A stretch of 64,000 nucleotides of DNA from Phytomonospora endophytica (GTDB lineage Bacteria; Actinomycetota; Actinomycetes; Mycobacteriales; Micromonosporaceae): NCBI RefSeq assembly GCF_014202425.1, contig NZ_JACHGT010000001.1, forward strand, positions 593,738 through 657,737, written 5' to 3'. The notes under the pieces are model-generated. The model searched no databases. It was not told the origin of the DNA and was given only the letters and a program-made list of their open reading frames with translations. Shown here in pieces: positions 6,642 to 15,456 of this stretch. The position numbers and the translations under genes were made by a program. The stretch's first letter is position 1. Every line of letters begins with the position of its first letter.

Positions 6642-9143
6642 GTGGAGCGAGACGCGAACGACCCGCCGCTGAGGATCACCGTGCGCGGAGCCCGGGTGCA
6701 CAACCTGCGCGACGTCGACATCACCATCCCGCTGCGACGGCTGGTCGCCGTGGCGGGGGTGTCGGGGTCCGGGAAGTCCTCGCTCGCGCTCGGTGTGCTC
6801 TACGCCGAAGGCTCGCGCCGGTACCTGGAGGCGCTGTCGACCTACACGCGCAGGCGGCTGGCGCAGGCGCCCCGCGCGGAGGTCGACGCCGTCGAGCACG
6901 TCCCGGCCGCGCTGGCGCTGCGGCAACGGCCGGGTGTCCCGTCGATCCGCTCGACCTTCGGCACCTCCACCGAGCTCCTCAGCTACCTGCGCCTGATGTA
7001 CTCCCGCCTCGGCTCCCACCTGTGCCCCAACGGCCACCCACAGGAGCCGACGATCGACGTCGCGATGGGAGCGTCGCTGACCTGTCCCACCTGCGGGGTG
7101 ACCTTCGATCCGCCTGGGGCGGAGTCGTTCGCGTTCAACTCCGATGGCGCCTGCCCACGCTGCGAGGGGACCGGTGTGGTGCGCGAGGTTGACGAGGACA
7201 CGCTCGTGCCCGACCCGTCCAAGTCGATCGACGACGGCGCCGTCGCCCCCTGGTCGATGTTCGGGCTGACCGTGATGCCCCAGGTGGTCGCCGAGCTGGG
7301 CGTGCGCACCGACGTCCCCTACGCCGACCTGAGCGCCGGTGAACGCGAGACGGTTCTGCGCGGGCCGGAGGTCAAGCGGCACATCCGCGTCCCGTCGAAG
7401 AGCGGGAAACTCTTCGACCTCAACTTCACCTACCGCAACGCGCGCCTGGCGGTCGAGGAGGCGGTCCGCAACGCCACGAGCGAGAAGGGCCTCGGCCGCG
7501 TGGGCCGCTTCCTCTGCGTGCGGACCTGCTCCGACTGCGGCGGGACACGCCTGAGCGAACGCGCCCGCTCCACCACCGTCGACGGCGTCGGACTCGCCGA
7601 GGCGACCGCCAAGACCCTCGCCGAGCTGGCGGAGTGGGTGCCGAAGGTCGTCGCCGAACTCCCGGGCGACATGGAGCGCATGGGCCGCACCATCACCGCC
7701 CAGTTCGACGAGATCGCGCGGCGGCTCATCGGGCTGGGACTGTCCTACCTGAGCCTCGACCGGGCCGCCTCGACCCTGTCGACGGGGGAGCGCCAGCGCG
7801 TCCAGCTCACCCGCGCGGTGCGCAACGAGACCACGGGCGTCCTCTACGTCCTCGACGAGCCGTCGATCGGCCTCCATCCGTCCAACGTGGACGGACTCCT
7901 CGTCGTGATGCGCGACCTCCTCGCCGACGGCAACTCGGTGCTGATGGTCGACCACGACGTCCAGGTCCTGCGCGAGGCCGACTGGTTCATCGAGATCGGT
8001 CCCGGCGCGGGTGCCCACGGCGGCCGGATCATCGCCACCGGCGACGCCGCCGCCATCGCCGCCGACCCCGGCTCGCTCATCGGCCCCTTCCTCGACGGCC
8101 GCGAACCGGTTCGGGTCCGCCCACGCGCGTCCCGCGAGGAGCTGTTCGACCTCGGGCGGGTGCGTCTCACCACTCGCCGGCTGCACACGGTCCATCCGCT
8201 CGACCTCGACCTTCCCGCAGGACGGCTCATCGCGGTGACCGGTGTGTCGGGGTCGGGGAAGACCACGCTCGTCCTCGAAAGCCTCGTCCCAGGGCTCAAG
8301 GCGGCGATCGCGGGCAAAGCCTTGCCGCCGCAGGTCGCGGGCATCGAGCCCGGGCCGGTCACGCGCGTCAACGTCGTCGACAGCACGCCGATCGGCGCCA
8401 ACGTACGGTCCACGGTGGCCACGTACAGCGGCCTCCTCGACGACCTGCGCCGTGCCTACGCCGCCACGCCCGAGGCGAAGCGGGCCGGACTGCGCGCCGG
8501 CGACTTCTCCTACAACACCGGATCGCTGCGCTGCCCGCGCTGCGAAGGCACGGGCGAGGTCTCACTCGACGTGCAGTTCCTGCCCGACGTCGACATCGTC
8601 TGCCCCGCCTGCCAGGGCTCGCGCTACGCACCCGAGGCCGCCCGCCACGAGCGCGACGGGATCTCGCTGCCCGGCCTGCTCGGTCTCACCGCGACCGAGG
8701 CGGCCGGGGTTCTCGGCGGGCTGCGCAAGGTCGGGGCGAGACTCCAGACCCTCGCCGACCTCGGTCTCGGCTACCTGACGCTCGGCGAAGCGACGCCCGC
8801 GCTCTCGGGCGGCGAGGCGCAGCGCCTCAAGCTCGCCTCCGAGCTGGGCCGGGACCAGCGCGACACGCTGTTCGTCTTCGACGAGCCGAGCGTCGGTCTG
8901 CACCCGCTCGACGTGCGCACGCTCCTCGACGTCCTCACGCGCCTGACCGGTAACGGTGCCACCGTCGTCGTGATCGAGCACGACCTCGACCTGATCGCCA
9001 ACGCCGACCACGTCGTCGACATGGGACCGGGCGGTGGATCCGAAGGCGGGACCATCGTCGCGTCGGGCACGCCGGAGGAGCTGGCGGGCGACTCGCGGAG
9101 TCTCACCGGCCGCTACCTCGCCCGGCATCTGGGTGCCGGTTGA
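6642..9143 (+). CDS. UvrA-like ABC ATPase (UvrA paralogue)
   Basis: An 833-residue protein with two UvrA-type ATPase halves. The first has Walker A GVSGSGKSS (39-47), Cys pairs (CPTCGVTF; CPRCEGTG), signature LSTGERQRVQL and Walker B VLDEPSIGLHP. The second has GVSGSGKTT, CPRCEGTGE with CPACQG, signature LSGGEAQRLKL and FDEPSVGLHP. True UvrA is about 950 residues; this shorter form resembles class II paralogues linked to DNA-binding drug resistance, including DrrC-like proteins. It may clear or tolerate intercalated compounds rather than start excision repair. It starts with GTG at 6642 and converges with the regulator gene 14 bp away. Confidence 0.9.
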   Translation: MERDANDPPLRITVRGARVHNLRDVDITIPLRRLVAVAGVSGSGKSSLALGVLYAEGSRRYLEALSTYTRRRLAQAPRAEVDAVEHVPAALALRQRPGVPSIRSTFGTSTELLSYLRLMYSRLGSHLCPNGHPQEPTIDVAMGASLTCPTCGVTFDPPGAESFAFNSDGACPRCEGTGVVREVDEDTLVPDPSKSIDDGAVAPWSMFGLTVMPQVVAELGVRTDVPYADLSAGERETVLRGPEVKRHIRVPSKSGKLFDLNFTYRNARLAVEEAVRNATSEKGLGRVGRFLCVRTCSDCGGTRLSERARSTTVDGVGLAEATAKTLAELAEWVPKVVAELPGDMERMGRTITAQFDEIARRLIGLGLSYLSLDRAASTLSTGERQRVQLTRAVRNETTGVLYVLDEPSIGLHPSNVDGLLVVMRDLLADGNSVLMVDHDVQVLREADWFIEIGPGAGAHGGRIIATGDAAAIAADPGSLIGPFLDGREPVRVRPRASREELFDLGRVRLTTRRLHTVHPLDLDLPAGRLIAVTGVSGSGKTTLVLESLVPGLKAAIAGKALPPQVAGIEPGPVTRVNVVDSTPIGANVRSTVATYSGLLDDLRRAYAATPEAKRAGLRAGDFSYNTGSLRCPRCEGTGEVSLDVQFLPDVDIVCPACQGSRYAPEAARHERDGISLPGLLGLTATEAAGVLGGLRKVGARLQTLADLGLGYLTLGEATPALSGGEAQRLKLASELGRDQRDTLFVFDEPSVGLHPLDVRTLLDVLTRLTGNGATVVVIEHDLDLIANADHVVDMGPGGGSEGGTIVASGTPEELAGDSRSLTGRYLARHLGAG

Positions 9144-9157
9144 GCCGTTCGGCGAAA

Positions 9158-11428
9158 CTAGCTCCCCGCGCGCTCCTGGTCAGCGGTCACGACAGCGCGC
9201 GCCGCCAGTGCGAGTTCCTCGTCGTGGGGCCGGCCGAGGCGGCGGGCGGCCGCGACGGTGCGGTCGAGCAGCGCGAGCGCCTCGTCGTGGTGACCGGCGA
9301 CGCGGAGGGTCTCGGCGTAGCCGTGCAGGATCTCGACTTCGAGTTGGGCCTCGGCCAGTGGTGCGATCAGTTCGAGGGCGCGACGATGGTGCTCGATCGC
9401 GTCCTCGGGTGAGCCCGTTTCGCGCAGCGCGACGCCGAGGTTGTGGTGGCACCACGCGCGGTTGTGCTGGAGGCGGTTCTCCTCGGCGAGTCGCAGCGCC
9501 TGGCGCAGGGTTTCGAGGGATTCCGCCGGGTCTTCTCGGGTCAGGGCGAGTCCCAGGGCCACGAGGCCGGTGATCCGTGCGGGGCCTTCGGCCATGCCGA
9601 CCGATTCCCGGGCGAGCTCGACGGCTTCGCCGCGTCCGCCGAGGCGCAGGGTCACCCAGGCGTCGAAGGCGAGGGCCTGGGAGAGGCCGCCCTTGTTCCC
9701 GACGGTGGCGAACAGCTCGCGGGCGTGCCGGAAGCTCTTCCGCGCGGCTTCGAGTTCGCCGAGGTCGCGGCGGGCGAAGCCCGTGCGCAGGGCGAGGCCC
9801 GCGGCGAGTTCGGTGTCGGCGCCGCCGGACTCCCCGGCCCGCTCGTAGGTGGTGACGGCGTCGGTGAGGCGTCCTGCGGCGGCCAGCGCGTAGCCGAGGT
9901 CGGAAAGGAGGGACGCTCGTCGCTTTTCGCGGCCGAGCCGTCCGGCGGCCTCGGCGGCGCCTTCGAGGAGGCGGAGCTGGTCGTCGGTTCCCCGGTGCCG
10001 GAAGAACCAGACGCGCATGGCCTCCGGCAGGTCGGCGGCCACCTCGTCGGCGCCGAGCCGCACCGCGGTGTCGAAGCAGGCGACGAGGTTGACGTATTCG
10101 AGGTCGAACCAGGCCATGGCCTCCGCGGGGTCGCCCGGCTCCGGTTTCGGGCGGTGCGGTGAAGGCAGTGTGCGGTCGTGGGCGGTGGCGCGCGCGAGGT
10201 AGCGGTCGAGGACTCGGCGCAGGGCCGTCTCGGCGTTGGGCTCCTCCTCGGCGGCGAGGTCGGCGGCGTAGCGGCGGATCAGGTCGTGCAGCCGGTACCG
10301 GCCGGGGGACAGTTCCTGGACGAGATGCGCGTCGGCCAGTTCTTCGAGGATCCCGCCGACCCGCCCGGGCGTCAGGTCGGCCAGGGCCCCGGCGGTCTCG
10401 GTGTCGAAGTCGGTTCCCGGCAGCACGCCGAGGAGGCGGAAGACGCGTCGCTGAGCGGTGTCGAGCTGGTGCAGCGACATGCCGAAGGCCGCGTCGAAGC
10501 GGCCGGTGTCGTCCCGCAGGCGCTCGGCCAGCACCGCGACGGTCCAGCCCGGGCGGTGGCGGAGCCTGGCGCCCGCGACCCGCAGCGCGAGCGGGAGGCC
10601 CCCGCACTGGTCCAGCACCTGGGCGACGGCCTCGTCCTCGCCGGGTGTGAGGCCCGCGGCCCTGCCGAAGAGGTGGGCGGCGTCGGTGTCGGTGAAGGGC
10701 TCCAGCGAGACCGGCGGGACGCCGTCCAGGTCGACGAGCCGTGACCTGCTGGTGATGACGACCGCCGACTTGCCCGCGCCGGGCAGGAGGGGGCGGACCT
10801 GGTCGGCGTCGACGGCGTTGTCGAGTACGACGAGTACCCGCCGCCGGGACAGTTCGGAGCGCCAGAGGGCCGCGCGTTCGTCGACGGCGGCCGGTGGTTG
10901 CGTGATGTCCAGTGCCTTGAGCAGGCGGCCGAGCGCGGCGGAGGGTTCGAGCGGTGCCTGGCCCGGCGTGAAGCCGTGCAGGTCGAGGTAGAGGCCGCCG
11001 TCCGGGTAGGCGGGCGCGAGCCGGTGCGCCGCGTGCACGGCGAGGCTCGTCTTGCCGACGCCGGCCATGCCGTCGACGGCGACGACCCCCGTGTCGCGCA
11101 GCAGTTCCTCGACCCGCGCGGCCTCGGTTTCGCGCCCGGTGAAGTCGGCCAGGTCGGCGGGCAGGTCGTTGCGGCGCGGGGGAGGCGCCGCGCCCGCCTT
11201 CATCGCTTCGATCCACAGTGGACGAAGCGGCCGGGGGTCGCGGCCGACGACCTTGCACAAGGCCGTGACGGCCTCCCAGGTCGGCACGAAACGGCCGGTC
11301 AGGTACCGCGACAGCGACGAGCTGCTCAGTCCCGATTCGCGGGCGAGGGCGCGCAGGCTGAGCCCGCTCAGCTCCTTGATCTTGGCGAGCTGGGCCACCA
11401 GCCGCTCGTTGGCGCTCGACACGTGCAC
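9158..11428 (-). CDS. XRE-type regulator with NB-ARC ATPase and TPR repeats
   Basis: The 756-residue product begins with an XRE-like helix-turn-helix (about 5-60; LSLRALARESGLSSSSLSRYL). A linker FTGRETEAARVEELL follows, then an NB-ARC ATPase with P-loop GMAGVGKTS, a LVVLDNA Walker B-like strand and LPLALRVAG. The C-terminal half carries tetratricopeptide repeats. This STAND-type layout is typical of actinobacterial AfsR/GutR-like regulators that integrate a ligand and ATP. GTG 11428 is chosen because it gives a complete HTH and does not run into the divergent gene at 11589; GTG 11422 is possible. The 160-bp divergent gap suggests it may control the neighbouring AhpD-like gene. Confidence 0.85.
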   Translation of the reverse strand: MHVSSANERLVAQLAKIKELSGLSLRALARESGLSSSSLSRYLTGRFVPTWEAVTALCKVVGRDPRPLRPLWIEAMKAGAAPPPRRNDLPADLADFTGRETEAARVEELLRDTGVVAVDGMAGVGKTSLAVHAAHRLAPAYPDGGLYLDLHGFTPGQAPLEPSAALGRLLKALDITQPPAAVDERAALWRSELSRRRVLVVLDNAVDADQVRPLLPGAGKSAVVITSRSRLVDLDGVPPVSLEPFTDTDAAHLFGRAAGLTPGEDEAVAQVLDQCGGLPLALRVAGARLRHRPGWTVAVLAERLRDDTGRFDAAFGMSLHQLDTAQRRVFRLLGVLPGTDFDTETAGALADLTPGRVGGILEELADAHLVQELSPGRYRLHDLIRRYAADLAAEEEPNAETALRRVLDRYLARATAHDRTLPSPHRPKPEPGDPAEAMAWFDLEYVNLVACFDTAVRLGADEVAADLPEAMRVWFFRHRGTDDQLRLLEGAAEAAGRLGREKRRASLLSDLGYALAAAGRLTDAVTTYERAGESGGADTELAAGLALRTGFARRDLGELEAARKSFRHARELFATVGNKGGLSQALAFDAWVTLRLGGRGEAVELARESVGMAEGPARITGLVALGLALTREDPAESLETLRQALRLAEENRLQHNRAWCHHNLGVALRETGSPEDAIEHHRRALELIAPLAEAQLEVEILHGYAETLRVAGHHDEALALLDRTVAAARRLGRPHDEELALAARAVVTADQERAGS

Positions 11429-11588
11429 GACGGTACCCGTCCCGCCCGGCCGGAACGGATCGGTGAGGTGTTCGCGCAGTTGGCGGTGCCTCCCGGTGTC
11501 CCACAACGTCCCACGGCGCGTGCGCGGAGACGTGCTCCGCTGGTGCGATGGCCTGAAGCCGGCGAACGCCGACGCGAAGGAGAAGACG

Positions 11589-12077
11589 ATGTCGACCGTG
11601 CGCATGCCCCATCCCGCCACCCTGGTCCCCGAGGCGATGACGGCGTTGCTGGACCTCAGCGACGCGATCTCCGGGACCGGTGTGAATCGCGGCCTTCTCG
11701 CCCTGATCCACCTGCGCGCCAGCCAGATAAACGGCTGTGCCGCGTCCGTCGCCGGGGCGGCCGGCCAGGCAAGGCGCCACGGCGTCTCCGCGGACCGGCT
11801 CGACGCCCTGGCCGCCTGGCGGGAGGCGCCCTCGTTCAGCGACGCCGAACGCGCGGCCCTCGCCTTGACCGAATCGGTGACCCGCCTCGCCGACAGCCCC
11901 GACGCCGTCCCCGACCGGGTGTGGGACGTGGCCGCCACCTACTTCGACCAGAAGGAGCTGGCGGCCCTCCTGTTGAGCATCGCGGTCGCCAACGCCGTCA
12001 ACCGGCTCGACGCGCCGACCCGCCAGCAGGCGGGTGATCGACGGGGGTGGTCCGGTGGGCCGTTCGCGGTCGGGTGA
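11589..12077 (+). CDS. Carboxymuconolactone decarboxylase/AhpD-like protein with degenerate active site
   Basis: ATG 11589 has AAGGAG at 11578-11583. The 162-residue helical protein has the AhpD-like frame: LIHLRASQINGCA, LAAWREAPSFSDAERAALALTESV and a C-terminal LSIAVANAVNRL. Family members use a CxxC pair followed by a His as a thiol peroxidase centre. Here the motif reads CAASVAGAAGQA: the first Cys remains, the second is Ser and the His is missing. The fold is clear, but classical disulfide chemistry is unlikely. It is divergent from the NB-ARC regulator. Confidence 0.85.
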   Translation: MSTVRMPHPATLVPEAMTALLDLSDAISGTGVNRGLLALIHLRASQINGCAASVAGAAGQARRHGVSADRLDALAAWREAPSFSDAERAALALTESVTRLADSPDAVPDRVWDVAATYFDQKELAALLLSIAVANAVNRLDAPTRQQAGDRRGWSGGPFAVG

Positions 12078-12092
12078 GCGGTGTTCCCCTGG

Positions 12093-12150
12093 CCCGAAGT
12101 GATTGCATTATGCCATCACTTCGGGCTAGGCTCTCGTAAAAGTGATTGCA
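12093..12150. promoter_or_regulatory. 33-bp palindrome plus repeated decamer AGTGATTGCA
   Basis: Arms CCCGAAGTGAT (12093-12103) and ATCACTTCGGG (12115-12125) pair perfectly around an 11-bp centre. The decamer AGTGATTGCA occurs at 12098-12107 and again at 12141-12150, 24 bp before the MBL start codon. Its exact reverse complement is at 13581-13590 in the reductase/HxlR divergent promoter. Likely operator sites for the HxlR regulator at 13652; the palindrome could also end the upstream gene. Confidence 0.55.
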
Positions 12151-12174
12151 GACCACAAGCGGAAGGGGACGTCC

Positions 12175-13017
12175 ATGCTGACGCGGGTCGCGGAGGGCGT
12201 GTTCACGCATCACAGCCCACTTCTCCAGAACAACACCGTCGTCGTGCCGGGTCGAGCCGGTGTGCTGGTCGTCGATCCAGGGATCGACGACTCCGAAATG
12301 GCCTGTCTCGCCGGCGACCTTCGCGGACTGGGGCAGCCCGTGGTCGCCGGCTTCGCGACCCACCCGGACTGGGACCACGTGCTCTGGCACGCCGAGCTCG
12401 GCGAGGCTCCCCGGTACGGCACCGCCCGCTGCGCCGACTTCATGCGAGAGGTGCTGGCGGACCCGAACTGGCAGGCCAACGTCACCGAAGGGCTGCCGCC
12501 GGAAATCGTCGGCCGGGTCTCGCTGGACCCCTTCGGCCGCATCACCGCCCTGCCCGCCGACGCGACGCACATTCCGTGGGACGGGCCGCGGGTGCGTGTG
12601 ATCGAGCATCCGGCGCACGCGCCGGGCCATGCGGCGCTCTTCATCGAAGAACACGGGGTCCTCGTCGCCGGCGACATGCTCTCCGATCTCTTCGGCCCCA
12701 TGCTCGACAACTGGAACGGCACCAACGACCCGATCGAGGAGTACCTCACCGGGCTCCGGGCGCTGGAGGACGTGGCCGACGGCGCCGACGTCGTCATCCC
12801 GGGCCATGGGTCGGTCGGCGGACCGGGCGAGGCGCGCGCACGGATCGAACGCGACCGCGAGTACCTGCTCGCCCTGCGCGACGGCCGCCCCGTCGACGAC
12901 CCGCGCGTCACGTCGCCGAAGCCCGGCTGGGAATGGGTCGCCGACATGTACGAAGGGCAGGTCCAGGGGCTCGCCCGGGCGCGTGCCGCCGCCGGGCCCG
13001 ATCAGGCCGGCCGGTAG
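12175..13017 (+). CDS. Metallo-beta-lactamase-fold hydrolase
   Basis: ATG 12175 follows GGAAGGGGA. The 280-residue product has an MBL fold: VLVVDPG strand, metal motif THPDWDH, HAPGHAALFIEE, AGDMLSDLFGPML and the late VIPGHGSVGG. The canonical motif is HxHxDH; here the second His is Asp (codon GAC), while the other metal ligands appear present. Substrate unknown; relatives are annotated as general MBL hydrolases. Operator-like repeats upstream link it to the HxlR gene. Its 3' end overlaps the convergent reductase gene by 16 bp. Confidence 0.85.
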   Translation: MLTRVAEGVFTHHSPLLQNNTVVVPGRAGVLVVDPGIDDSEMACLAGDLRGLGQPVVAGFATHPDWDHVLWHAELGEAPRYGTARCADFMREVLADPNWQANVTEGLPPEIVGRVSLDPFGRITALPADATHIPWDGPRVRVIEHPAHAPGHAALFIEEHGVLVAGDMLSDLFGPMLDNWNGTNDPIEEYLTGLRALEDVADGADVVIPGHGSVGGPGEARARIERDREYLLALRDGRPVDDPRVTSPKPGWEWVADMYEGQVQGLARARAAAGPDQAGR

Positions 13018-13553
13018 CGAACGTTGACCACCGCGCGCGGTTCGTCCTGGCCGACGTGGCGGAGTTGCAGGGGAGCGCCGCCGGGGTTGTGGAACAGTCG
13101 GATGCCGTCGCCGAGCAGGACCGGCGCGATGTGCAGGTCGATCTCGTCGACGAGGCCGCGTTCGAGGAGCTGCGCGCCGATCGTCGGTGAGAAGACCTCG
13201 ACGTTCTTGTCGCCGGCGGCTTCCTTGGCGATGCGGAGGGCCTCGGTGACGTCGCAGCTCAGGAAGGTGATGCCCGCGGCGGGCTCGGCGTCTTCGGGGT
13301 GGTGGGTGAGGACGAAGACGGGGCCGTCCCAGTCGCCGTAGGGCCTGGCGCCGGGGAGCGCGTCGTAGCCGGACCGGCCGCCCAGGACCGCGCCGGTCGT
13401 CGACGTGTACTCCTCGGTCAGGCCGTCACGGGCGGTCATGTCGTCGGCCATCCAGGACATGTCGTGCCCCGGCCCCGCGACGAAGCCGTCGAGCGACATC
13501 GTGAAGTGCCAGAGGGTCTTGCCTTCGGCGGTCCGTGGCCGGGTGTCCTTCAT
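13002..13553 (-). CDS. Dihydrofolate reductase-like (RibD C-terminal domain) reductase
   Basis: The 183-residue product begins LWHFTMSLDGFVAGP and contains AVLGGRSGYDAL, PVFVLTHHP and a late VDEIDLHIAPVLLGDGIRLF, the signature of the RibD C-terminal/DHFR-like family that reduces pyrimidine or other carbonyl/imine substrates with NADPH. ATG 13553 is chosen over 13601 because GGAGG lies 5 bases upstream and the longer form would translate the operator. Divergent from the HxlR regulator across 98 bp, a classic arrangement for HxlR-controlled reductases. Physiological substrate unknown. Confidence 0.85.
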   Translation of the reverse strand: MKDTRPRTAEGKTLWHFTMSLDGFVAGPGHDMSWMADDMTARDGLTEEYTSTTGAVLGGRSGYDALPGARPYGDWDGPVFVLTHHPEDAEPAAGITFLSCDVTEALRIAKEAAGDKNVEVFSPTIGAQLLERGLVDEIDLHIAPVLLGDGIRLFHNPGGAPLQLRHVGQDEPRAVVNVRYRPA

Positions 13554-13569
13554 GGTCGCCTCCGCGAAC

Positions 13570-13590
13570 TGATTGTGAGTTGCAATCACT
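13570..13590. promoter_or_regulatory. HxlR-type operator candidate
   Basis: TGATTG (13570-13575) and CAATCA (13583-13588) form an inverted repeat, followed by TGCAATCACT (13581-13590), the exact reverse complement of the decamer found twice before the MBL gene. It lies between the reductase start at 13553 and the HxlR start at 13652. Confidence 0.55.
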
Positions 13591-13651
13591 TGGAGGATCA
13601 CTGTAAGACGGAGTGGTGGTAGATTGCAAGCGGTTGGGAGAGGTGGTCTTC

Positions 13652-14137
13652 GTGGAACCCCGTTCGGGATGTCCGATCAACGCCGCGGTCGAGGCCTTCG
13701 GTGACAGCTGGAGCCTGCTCGTCCTGCGCGACATCGTCTTCGGCAACCGTCGCCACTTCCGTGAGATCCTCGCCGGATCCGAGGAGGGCATCGCCTCGAA
13801 CATCCTCGCCGACCGGCTCAAGCGCCTGGTCAAGGCCGGTCTCCTGACGCGCGAGGACGTCGGGCCGGGTAGGCGTGCCGCCTACAGCCTCACCGAGCAG
13901 GCGATCGGGCTCGTGCCCGTCTTCGCCCACCTCGGGGCGTGGGGCGTCAAGTACCGCCCGACCACCGAACGTCTGCGAGTGCGTGCCGAACTGCTGTGGG
14001 AGGGCGGTCCGCGACTCTGGGAGGAGTTCGCCGACGAACTGCGCACCCTCCACCTGGGCGGGCCACCCCGCGAGCACGACGGCCCGGGCGTCCTCGCACG
14101 CCTCGCCGCCGCCCACGCCGCGGTGAGCGATGGCTGA
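13652..14137 (+). CDS. HxlR-family transcriptional regulator
   Basis: The 161-residue protein has the HxlR winged helix: CPINAAVEAFGDSWSLLVLRDI, RHFREIL, SNILADRLKRLVKAGLL, then a wing and an extended C-terminal helix region. The conserved N-terminal Cys (SGC) used for redox or aldehyde sensing in this family is present. GTG 13652 is preferred because GGGAGAGG lies 8 bases upstream; GTG 13613 has no SD. It probably represses the divergent reductase and, through shared decamers, the MBL gene. Confidence 0.88.
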   Translation: MEPRSGCPINAAVEAFGDSWSLLVLRDIVFGNRRHFREILAGSEEGIASNILADRLKRLVKAGLLTREDVGPGRRAAYSLTEQAIGLVPVFAHLGAWGVKYRPTTERLRVRAELLWEGGPRLWEEFADELRTLHLGGPPREHDGPGVLARLAAAHAAVSDG

Positions 14138-14316
14138 TGGCGAGGGGCGGTCGGGCCTTGGGCCGGGGTGACCCTGCCGGCGCCGGCCCGGCTCCGCCAC
14201 CCGGCCCCTGAACCCGGGCGGCGACCCCGGGAGCCCGGAATCCAAAAGGGACGGTCGTCGTCGCCACCGCCTCTTCGCGGGATGGTGCCGTTCGCGGGAG
14301 CTTGCGAGAATCAGGC

Positions 14317-15456
14317 GTGGGCATCGAGACGCAGCTGCGGCAGGCCATCACCGTGTTCAGGTTCACGGCCCTCGGCTACCCGCTGGTCATGTGGGGACTG
14401 TTCCTCGACGACCTCGTACGACCCGTGCCCGCGTTGCTGCTCGTCGCGGTCATGGCCGCGTGGACCCTGTTCATCAGCGGCTTCTACGCCACCCGCGGCT
14501 TTCGGCCGCCGGCCCTCTACGCCGATCTGGCCACCTCGGTGATCGCGGTCGCGGCGTCCACCTGGGCCTTGGAGCTCGACGATCGCAGCGTGCCGGTATC
14601 GGTCGGGCCCCTGCTCGCCGGGCCGGTCCTCGTCTGGGCGGTCGTCGGCGGTCGTCGGCGCGGTGTCATCGCGGGGTGCGCGGTCGCCGCCGCCGGGATG
14701 CTCTTCCGCGGCGGCCCCACCGAGAACACCTTCAGCGAGGCGATCCTGTTCATCATCACCGGGCTGATGGTCGGCCACTTCACCCGCCTCGGCGTCGAGG
14801 CGGAGCACCGGCTTCGCGAGGCCGCCGCCCGGGACGCCGCCGGCCTGGAACGCGAGCGCCTCGCCCGCGACATCCACGACTCGGTCCTCCAGATCCTCGC
14901 CCTGGTCCAGCGCAGGGGCGACGACCTCGGCGGTGAGGCCGCCGAACTGGGCAGGCTGGCCGGGCGGCAGGAGCAGGCGCTGCGCGCGCTGATCACGTCC
15001 GAGTACTACCGCCATCCCTTCGACGGGCAGCGCGACGTCCGGGAACTCATCGGACGCCACGCGTGCGACGCGGTGACGATCGCGGCTCCGGCCACGCCGG
15101 TCCGCCTGCCCTCCCAGGCCGCGCATGAGCTCGCCGCGGCGGTGACCAGCGCGCTGGACAACGTCCGCGAACACTGCCCCGAGGACACTCGCGTGTGGCT
15201 GCTGGTCGAGGACCAGGGCGACCAGGTCACCGTGACCGTCAGGGACGACGGTCCGGGCATCCCGGTCGGGCGGCTGGCCGAGGCCGCGGCCGGCGGGCGC
15301 CTCGGTGTCGCCCGGTCCATCGAGGGCCGGATCCAGGAACTCGGCGGCGAGGCCACGATCACCTCGATCGCGGGCCAGGGCACGGAGATCGAACTGCGGG
15401 TGCCGCGTCAGGGCGGGGGAGGGGGAGACGATGGTGACACTCGTGGTCGTCGATGA
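14317..15456 (+). CDS. Sensor histidine kinase (HisKA_3/NarL type)
   Basis: About 379 residues. The N-terminal half has five hydrophobic segments. The dimerisation/phosphoacceptor helix is ERERLARDIHDSVLQIL with His187 counted from GTG 14317. The HATPase domain shows ALDNVREHC (N box) and DDGPGIP (G1). TTG 14302 is an alternative start; neither has a strong SD. The 3' end overlaps the response regulator gene by 26 bp, so the two form a dedicated pair. Stimulus unknown; no extracytoplasmic sensor loop of any size is visible, suggesting sensing in the membrane. Confidence 0.9.
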   Translation: MGIETQLRQAITVFRFTALGYPLVMWGLFLDDLVRPVPALLLVAVMAAWTLFISGFYATRGFRPPALYADLATSVIAVAASTWALELDDRSVPVSVGPLLAGPVLVWAVVGGRRRGVIAGCAVAAAGMLFRGGPTENTFSEAILFIITGLMVGHFTRLGVEAEHRLREAAARDAAGLERERLARDIHDSVLQILALVQRRGDDLGGEAAELGRLAGRQEQALRALITSEYYRHPFDGQRDVRELIGRHACDAVTIAAPATPVRLPSQAAHELAAAVTSALDNVREHCPEDTRVWLLVEDQGDQVTVTVRDDGPGIPVGRLAEAAAGGRLGVARSIEGRIQELGGEATITSIAGQGTEIELRVPRQGGGGGDDGDTRGRR

